A DNA stretch of 10,822 nt from Clostridiales bacterium. Its GTDB lineage: Bacteria; Bacillota_A; Clostridia; Lachnospirales; Lachnospiraceae. The notes under the pieces were generated by a model. The model was given only the letters and a program-made list of their open reading frames with translations, made no database searches and was not told where the DNA came from. The stretch is from assembly GCA_030154385.1 (NCBI GenBank), contig JASKJZ010000046.1, forward strand, positions 1 to 10,822, in the 5' to 3' direction. How positions within the stretch are numbered: position 1 is the first letter of the stretch; each line of letters starts with the position of its first letter. Shown here piece by piece: positions 6,411-10,822 of the stretch. A program made the position numbers and the translations under genes.

Positions 6411-7304
6411 ATGCTCTCAACAGTGAACACGATTCCTTTAAATGACGAAGGAAAAGAAATTGTAAAAAGAGGAAGAGAAGGTTTTCCCTGCAATGCGTAT
6501 GTTGGGGAGGTTCAGCAATTTATTGGAGGGAAGATATTGCCTCATTGGCACAATGAATTTGAAATGTTTATTCTCGAGGAGGGGATTGTACAGGTCATGT
6601 TTTCAGATTCTTCCTATATTTTGCAAGCAGGGGAGGGGTATTTTGTGAATTCGGATGTTTTACATGGGATTATTTGCAATACCGATATGCCTTGCCGCTA
6701 TCGCTCTATTGTATTTGATCCATTTATTATATCGGGTTATAAGGAAAGCGTGTTCGAGGAAAAATATATTAAGCCCTTTGTAAACGGAGGAGCCCCGTTT
6801 TGGATATTTCATCTAAGTGACGTCGATCGGCTAACTTTGGTTTCTTTCTTTGATACAGCTTATTATGCCTGCGAAACGGAAACGTACGGTTATGAATTTA
6901 CTGTGCGGGATGCTTTGTCAAAAACCGTAATGCAATTGAATGGATATCCAAAGGAATCCTTAATCAGAGTAGAGACCATGCGGGAGCAACGACTAAAGTG
7001 CATGTTACAATGGATAGACAAACACTATATGGAGCAGATTACCGCTGCGGACATTGCAAATTCTGCGGGGATATGTTTGCGTGAATGTCAGAGGACCTTT
7101 GCGACGGTTATTAAGGATACGCCAATAAAATATCTGCTGCGAAAAAGAATAATGGAGGCAGCCAATTTACTTTTATCATCGAGCACTTCGATTGTGGATG
7201 TTTGTGAGCGATGCGGATTTGAGAACCAAAGCTATTTTTCAAAGCAGTTTCGCTTGTTCATGGGAGTCGCGCCAAGAGAATATCAAAAAAATGGGAAGAG
7301 GTGA
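6411..7304 (+). CDS. AraC-family transcriptional regulator with cupin sensor domain
   Basis: The 297-residue protein has an N-terminal cupin-type effector domain: HWHNEFEMFILEEG at 45-58 and the distal LHG at 84-86, which provide the beta-barrel histidines. The C-terminal AraC/XylS DNA-binding domain spans about 192-294. Its first helix-turn-helix is around ITAADIANSAGICLRECQRTF (210-230) and its second around SIVDVCERCGFENQSYFSKQF (260-280), with the family signature GVAPREYQK at 285-293. The start follows AAAAGGAG by 8 nt. It is transcribed divergently from the EIIC/HAD genes across a shared 205-nt spacer, the usual layout of a local sugar-responsive regulator and its target. The sensed molecule is probably a sugar, by family analogy only. 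A strong hairpin overlaps its stop codon and separates it from the YesMN unit. Confidence 0.92.
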   Translation: MLSTVNTIPLNDEGKEIVKRGREGFPCNAYVGEVQQFIGGKILPHWHNEFEMFILEEGIVQVMFSDSSYILQAGEGYFVNSDVLHGIICNTDMPCRYRSIVFDPFIISGYKESVFEEKYIKPFVNGGAPFWIFHLSDVDRLTLVSFFDTAYYACETETYGYEFTVRDALSKTVMQLNGYPKESLIRVETMREQRLKCMLQWIDKHYMEQITAADIANSAGICLRECQRTFATVIKDTPIKYLLRKRIMEAANLLLSSSTSIVDVCERCGFENQSYFSKQFRLFMGVAPREYQKNGKR

Positions 7305-7327
7305 AATTCATTGGATTTCACCTCTTT
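7296..7327 (+). terminator. Terminator hairpin after the AraC gene
   Basis: AAGAGGTGAAAT (7296-7307) pairs perfectly over 12 bp with ATTTCACCTCTT (7315-7326) across a 7-nt loop. The stop codon TGA (7302-7304) lies inside the left arm. The following U tract is short and then A/T-rich, so termination may be incomplete. A run of seven T residues follows on the opposite strand. Confidence 0.7.
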
Positions 7328-7332
7328 AATTA

Positions 7333-7362
7333 TTGACAATAAAAAGTTTAAAATATGACAAT
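7333..7362 (+). promoter_or_regulatory. Candidate promoter for the YesM/YesN genes
   Basis: A perfect -35 box TTGACA (7333-7338) lies just after the AraC terminator. The best-spaced -10 is GACAAT (7357-7362, 18-nt spacer); TATGAC (7354-7359) gives a 15-nt spacer. Neither is ideal, so the -35 is clearer than the -10. Confidence 0.4.
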
Positions 7363-7390
7363 TATGTTTTCAAAAAAACAGCAAAAATAA

Positions 7391-7399
7391 TGCTATAAT
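7391..7399 (+). promoter_or_regulatory. Extended -10 sequence close to the yesM-type start
   Basis: TGCTATAAT is a perfect extended -10 (TGn plus TATAAT) but has no good -35. A transcript from it would start near 7406, at the first base of the AGGAGG Shine-Dalgarno (7406-7411), giving an extremely short leader. It may be real with only the SD retained, or coincidental in this A/T-rich stretch. Confidence 0.3.
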
Positions 7400-7418
7400 C
7401 AAGGGAGGAGGTATTCTT

Positions 7419-9179
7419 ATGAGATGGTTAAAAAATTTATCAATTCGGAAAAAATTGATTTCATATATGCTTTTTTTTACAGTGATTCCAATCACACTTA
7501 TTACATCGGTAGCGCTTGGAATTACACATCGGACGGTCAAGGATCAACTAATCTATAATCACAGGGTATCAAGCGGATGGTTGCAGGATCGGCTAAATTT
7601 AGAATTACAGGATGCCATGAATCAGATTTATGGATTTGAGGTGGATAAAGATGTCAGAAATGATATTTTAACATGGTGTAATACCGACAGGGAATTAGGA
7701 TACTCGGAACGCTGGACCCTGATATCTGCCATGAATTCTGTAATTAGTATGGATAATACCATCAATTCAATTGAATTGTATAGCTTATCAAAGGATGAAG
7801 TGCTAATAGCGCAAAGAGATGGTGCAACGATGGAGAAAACGAAGGATCGACTTGATTTTTGGCTGGAACGGGATGATTCTTTACAAACGAATTTGGTGTA
7901 TATCCAAAATGGAGATGAGATTCTCGAAGTGCATGGAATCCATAGATTTGAAGATAATGAGCTGATTGCACTCATGGTCATACACCTAAGACCATATGAA
8001 ATACAGAAAATATTAAGTGATATTAAAAGTGTACCAGAAGAAAGTATACTGATTTTAAATGATCAAAACAATCTTATCGAAGCAGATTATGGATCTAATT
8101 GGAAAACGGATGAAACGACAGTAGAAAAAGTGAGAGGGCTATTGGGGGCAAGTAGTCAAAAAGAAATTATATATGAGGAACAATTTTGGTTTTATCGGAC
8201 GGTCAGAAACGGGAAAATACAACTGCTAGTAGCTGTTCCAGAAAAAACGATATCGGATGCACTGTTACCAACTCTTTTTATAGGTGTTTGCGTTGCTATG
8301 ATTGCTGGAATAGCAAGCATCATTTGTGCGATTGTGTTTTCGGCAGTGCTTAGTAAACCCATTCAGCAGCTATCATTTGAGATGCAAAAATTGGAGTTAA
8401 ATAATTATAAGGATAGTCAGATACGAGAAAGAACAGATGAAATCGGTGTGTTGCAGAAAAGCTTTGATATCATGATAACGCGAAATCGAGAACTGATTGA
8501 ACAAGAATATAAAGCAAAAATCGAAAAGAGAAGTGCTCAGTTACGTGCATTACAGGCACAAATCAATCCGCATTTTATGTACAATACACTACAAGTCATT
8601 GGGGGGATGGCACTAAAGCATAATGCACCTGAAATTTATCGGATCACCGTTGCATTAAGTGATATTATGAGATACTCCCTGAACTTTTTAAAAGAAATGG
8701 TGCCTCTTAGCGAGGAGGTCGCATATCTAAAGAGCTATGTCATGATACAAAATGAACGATTTGGCGGCAGAATACAACTTGTATTGCAATTACAGGAAGA
8801 AACGCTAAAGTGTCTTGTACCAAAACTTATTTTGCAACCATTAGCGGAAAATACATTTGAGTATGGGTTTTCGGAAATAACAGGAGACAGTAAGATTTTA
8901 GTGGAAAGCATGTTTACGAAGGAAAATGATCTTTTTGTGCGAGTGACGGATAATGGGCTAGGCTTTACATCCGAACGATTGAAAGAAATAAGAGGTACCT
9001 TACAAAGAGATGCGGAGAATTCATTAAAACTGAATTCACATATCGGGCTTAGTAATGTACACACAAGGATACGACTGAGTAGTAATTCTGACAAGTACGG
9101 GCTTTCGATTGAAAGCACGCGTTATCGGGGAACAGAAATTTCTATTCTTTTAAGAAAAATTTTTGAAACGGAGAGGTAG
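7419..9179 (+). CDS. YesM-type sensor histidine kinase
   Basis: The 586-residue protein has an N-terminal helix (about 13-34), an extracytoplasmic sensor region (about 35-283, probably a Cache-like fold by family analogy), a second helix (about 284-307) and a HAMP segment starting SKPIQQLS. A coiled, charged linker then leads to the His_kinase family motif QINPHFMYNTL with phosphoacceptor H385. The ATPase part has its N-box at LQPLAENTFEYGF (N478) and G1 at DNGLGF (D511), plus the GLSNVHTRIRL stretch typical of the family. An unusually strong GGGAGGAGG lies 7 nt before the start codon. The response regulator follows 3 nt after its stop and a sugar-binding lipoprotein gene comes next, so it most likely senses an extracellular carbohydrate or its binding protein. 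Confidence 0.93.
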   Translation: MRWLKNLSIRKKLISYMLFFTVIPITLITSVALGITHRTVKDQLIYNHRVSSGWLQDRLNLELQDAMNQIYGFEVDKDVRNDILTWCNTDRELGYSERWTLISAMNSVISMDNTINSIELYSLSKDEVLIAQRDGATMEKTKDRLDFWLERDDSLQTNLVYIQNGDEILEVHGIHRFEDNELIALMVIHLRPYEIQKILSDIKSVPEESILILNDQNNLIEADYGSNWKTDETTVEKVRGLLGASSQKEIIYEEQFWFYRTVRNGKIQLLVAVPEKTISDALLPTLFIGVCVAMIAGIASIICAIVFSAVLSKPIQQLSFEMQKLELNNYKDSQIRERTDEIGVLQKSFDIMITRNRELIEQEYKAKIEKRSAQLRALQAQINPHFMYNTLQVIGGMALKHNAPEIYRITVALSDIMRYSLNFLKEMVPLSEEVAYLKSYVMIQNERFGGRIQLVLQLQEETLKCLVPKLILQPLAENTFEYGFSEITGDSKILVESMFTKENDLFVRVTDNGLGFTSERLKEIRGTLQRDAENSLKLNSHIGLSNVHTRIRLSSNSDKYGLSIESTRYRGTEISILLRKIFETER

Positions 9180-9182
9180 CAG

Positions 9183-10289
9183 ATGTATACAGTAGTTATA
9201 ATTGATGATGAGCCTTGGACAAGAGATGTGATAAGGTCATTAGGTGAGTGGGAAAAGCTGGGCATGGAAGTCGTGGGTGAGGCTGCTGATGGCGAAACAG
9301 GTTGGATTTTGGTTAAGAATGTTTTACCAGATATTGTAATAACAGACGTAAGAATGCCAAGAATTAATGGGCTGGATCTGATTGGTTTGATGCGCAGAGA
9401 GAACATCTTATCCCCAGCAATTGTAATCAGCGGATATGATGACTATGAATATGTGCATAAAGCGTTGAAACTTGGGGTCGTTGATTATCTGCTAAAGCCA
9501 ATTAAGCCAGAAGATCTGAACAAGCAGCTAAGCAGTTGTATTGATGAAATTAGAAAGAATAAAGCGCAGCTACAAAGTGATGTGCGGGCAGAGTTTATAC
9601 CAGAACACCTACAGAAGGAATGTAAGAAGATATTTAAGGAACTAGAGATACAGCTGCAAATTCGAAAAAAAAATAATGTGAAATCTTCCCTGGAGAAATT
9701 AGAGGAGCTTATCATAAGGAGTGAAGGGGGAAATCCTTCGTTATCCATTCAGATTGGGATATATTATGAGCTGTTTTCGGTGCTGCAAAATTATATTGTA
9801 CAGAGAGGATATCAAAGAAAAGAAGTATTAGATGATCTTAATAATGGATATGTGTTTAGCCGAGAAAGCAAACTTCATCAAATGCTTGAATTTTTTACAA
9901 AACGATATATCAAGACGGTTCAATATGTCGAGGATCAAGTAAAGAAAAAGAAACGTGTTGATACCGATGCAATTGTAAGGTTTCTTGAGGAACACTATAT
10001 GGAAGGTATTACTTTGGAGGAAACCGCTGATTATTTTTATATTAGTAAAGAATATCTAAGTAAGGTATTTAAAATGGATCGAAAGATTGGATTTTCGGAT
10101 TATCTATTAAAGCTACGTATGGAAAAGGCAAAAGAACTTATCGAAGAATATCAGGCACCAATTAAAGAAGTAGGCTTATTAGTGGGCTATGTTGACATCG
10201 CTCATTTTTACAAAAATTTTAAAAAATACCATGGAATCACACCAGGTGAAATGAGAAACAGTTTAAAAATAGACAATGATTTGCGATAA
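9183..10289 (+). CDS. YesN-type response regulator: receiver plus AraC DNA-binding domain
   Basis: The 368-residue protein opens with a receiver domain: the acidic pair IDDE (7-10), phosphorylation site D55 in ITDVRMP, S83 in ISGYDDYEYV, and K105 in LLKPIKP. A long helical linker (about 120-260) of unknown fold follows. The C-terminal AraC domain (about 262-360) has helix-turn-helix regions around ITLEETADYFYISKEYLSKVF and PIKEVGLLVGYVDIAHFYKNF and ends with GITPGEM. GAGAGG (9171-9176) inside the kinase 3' end serves as ribosome binding site, so translation is coupled. It should be phosphorylated by the preceding kinase and activate the substrate-binding-protein operon that follows. Confidence 0.95.
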   Translation: MYTVVIIDDEPWTRDVIRSLGEWEKLGMEVVGEAADGETGWILVKNVLPDIVITDVRMPRINGLDLIGLMRRENILSPAIVISGYDDYEYVHKALKLGVVDYLLKPIKPEDLNKQLSSCIDEIRKNKAQLQSDVRAEFIPEHLQKECKKIFKELEIQLQIRKKNNVKSSLEKLEELIIRSEGGNPSLSIQIGIYYELFSVLQNYIVQRGYQRKEVLDDLNNGYVFSRESKLHQMLEFFTKRYIKTVQYVEDQVKKKKRVDTDAIVRFLEEHYMEGITLEETADYFYISKEYLSKVFKMDRKIGFSDYLLKLRMEKAKELIEEYQAPIKEVGLLVGYVDIAHFYKNFKKYHGITPGEMRNSLKIDNDLR

Positions 10290-10318
10290 TTTTGGAAAAT
10301 GTAATCCGTACCATCCTC

Positions 10319-10327
10319 TGCTATGAT
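10319..10327 (+). promoter_or_regulatory. Extended -10 promoter for the substrate-binding protein gene
   Basis: TGCTATGAT (10319-10327) is an extended -10, with no -35 near consensus at the proper distance (ATGTAA at best). A missing -35 fits a promoter that needs an activator such as the YesN-type regulator. An inverted repeat, TAATCC (10302-10307) and GGATTA (10329-10334), brackets it. The expected start near 10334 leaves a 26-nt leader with GGGAGG (10347-10352) as ribosome binding site. Confidence 0.5.
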
Positions 10328-10359
10328 TGGATTATCAAAAACTTATGGGAGGAATTAGT

Positions 10360-10822
10360 ATGAAACTAAAAAAACTAGTAGCCCTTGCACTTGTTGGCGT
10401 AATGACTTTTTCAATGGTGGCATGTGGAGGTAAAGAAACGAAAGATACGGCAACGAATGCAACAGAATCGGGAACAGAAGCGAAGGAGACTGGAGCTTCC
10501 AAGGAGGCACCTCAAGAAGCAGAGCTTAATGTTATGGTGAGTTTACCACAATATATGGAGCAATGGGAAGGGTATTGCAAACAGTTTGAAAGTAAAATGT
10601 TAGAGGAGAAGAACATTAAAGTAACGGTAAATCTCGAAATGCCAAGCTCTGACCAATATGAGACGATTCTTCAGACAAGACTGACTGGAGATGATGCACC
10701 GGATGTGTTCGCATTGCATTCCAACAACATTGGAGCCTATAATAAAGCGGGAAATCTATACGATCTTTCGAATCAGCCTCTGGCGGAGAAAATCTACGAT
10801 AATGTGAAAGAGACGGTTTCGG
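10360..10822 (+). CDS. Carbohydrate ABC transporter substrate-binding lipoprotein, 3'-partial
   Basis: Translation from ATG 10360 gives at least 154 residues, running off the window. The N-terminus is a lipoprotein signal: KLKK, a hydrophobic stretch, and a lipobox MVAC with lipidated C22. A low-complexity K/E/T/A linker (about 25-55) follows, as is usual for Gram-positive membrane-anchored binding proteins. The mature domain starts AELNVMVSLPQYMEQWEGY and includes TGDDAPDVFALHSNNIGAY, the pattern of family 1 (CUT1-type) sugar-binding proteins. GGGAGG lies 7 nt before the ATG. Its place after a YesMN pair indicates that permease genes follow outside the window and that YesN controls expression. 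The sugar cannot be told from this fragment. Confidence 0.9.
   Translation, partial: MKLKKLVALALVGVMTFSMVACGGKETKDTATNATESGTEAKETGASKEAPQEAELNVMVSLPQYMEQWEGYCKQFESKMLEEKNIKVTVNLEMPSSDQYETILQTRLTGDDAPDVFALHSNNIGAYNKAGNLYDLSNQPLAEKIYDNVKETVS

Noticed and set aside
7628..7981. 117-codon minus-strand ORF within the YesM-type gene
   Set aside because: It is a serine-rich reverse shadow of the sensor domain with no family motif; the plus-strand kinase is intact and complete.
1..10822. CRISPR array, insertion sequence, tRNA or rRNA genes
   Set aside because: No regularly spaced repeats, transposase motifs, terminal inverted repeats or cloverleaf/rRNA-like segments were seen on either strand.

Overview
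The window looks like low-GC Clostridia DNA, most like Lachnospiraceae. This rests on A/T-rich codon use, strong GGAGG-type ribosome binding sites, a T-box leader, and YesM/YesN two-component genes placed just before a sugar-binding lipoprotein gene. The placement is inference; no rRNA or marker gene is present.

Layout. (1) Positions 2-4006 (+): the 3' part of a sensor histidine kinase gene, then an ABC ATPase and an eight-helix FtsX-type permease. This is the usual arrangement of an antimicrobial-peptide or cell-envelope-stress detection and efflux module; the response regulator gene is expected just outside the window. A good promoter (TTGTCA, 17 nt, TATGAT) overlaps the end of the kinase gene, so the ABC genes can be transcribed separately. 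(2) Positions 4007-4406: a T-box riboswitch with its terminator, followed only by a 22-codon reading frame and then by a converging gene. The leader appears to have lost its target. (3) Positions 4407-6205 (-): a stand-alone glucoside-family PTS EIIC gene broken by a one-base frame change at a T4A5 run, then a HAD-family phosphatase in the same direction. (4) Positions 6411-7304 (+): an AraC-family regulator with a cupin sensor domain, divergent from the EIIC gene and probably its regulator. A strong hairpin ends it. (5) Positions 7419-10822 (+): a YesM-type sensor kinase and YesN-type response regulator, 3 nt apart, then the start of a sugar ABC-transporter substrate-binding lipoprotein that runs off the window.

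Working together. Three sense-and-transport units lie side by side: an envelope-stress ABC module, a small PTS/phosphatase unit under an AraC regulator, and a carbohydrate ABC importer under a YesMN pair. The least ordinary items are the apparently orphan T-box, which lies so close to the permease stop codon that it may act as a conditional terminator for that operon, and the EIIC frame break, which falls on a U UUA AAA heptamer. The heptamer could be a decayed gene, a reversible homopolymer switch, a sequencing error or, less likely, recoding. I see no wholly new multi-gene system.
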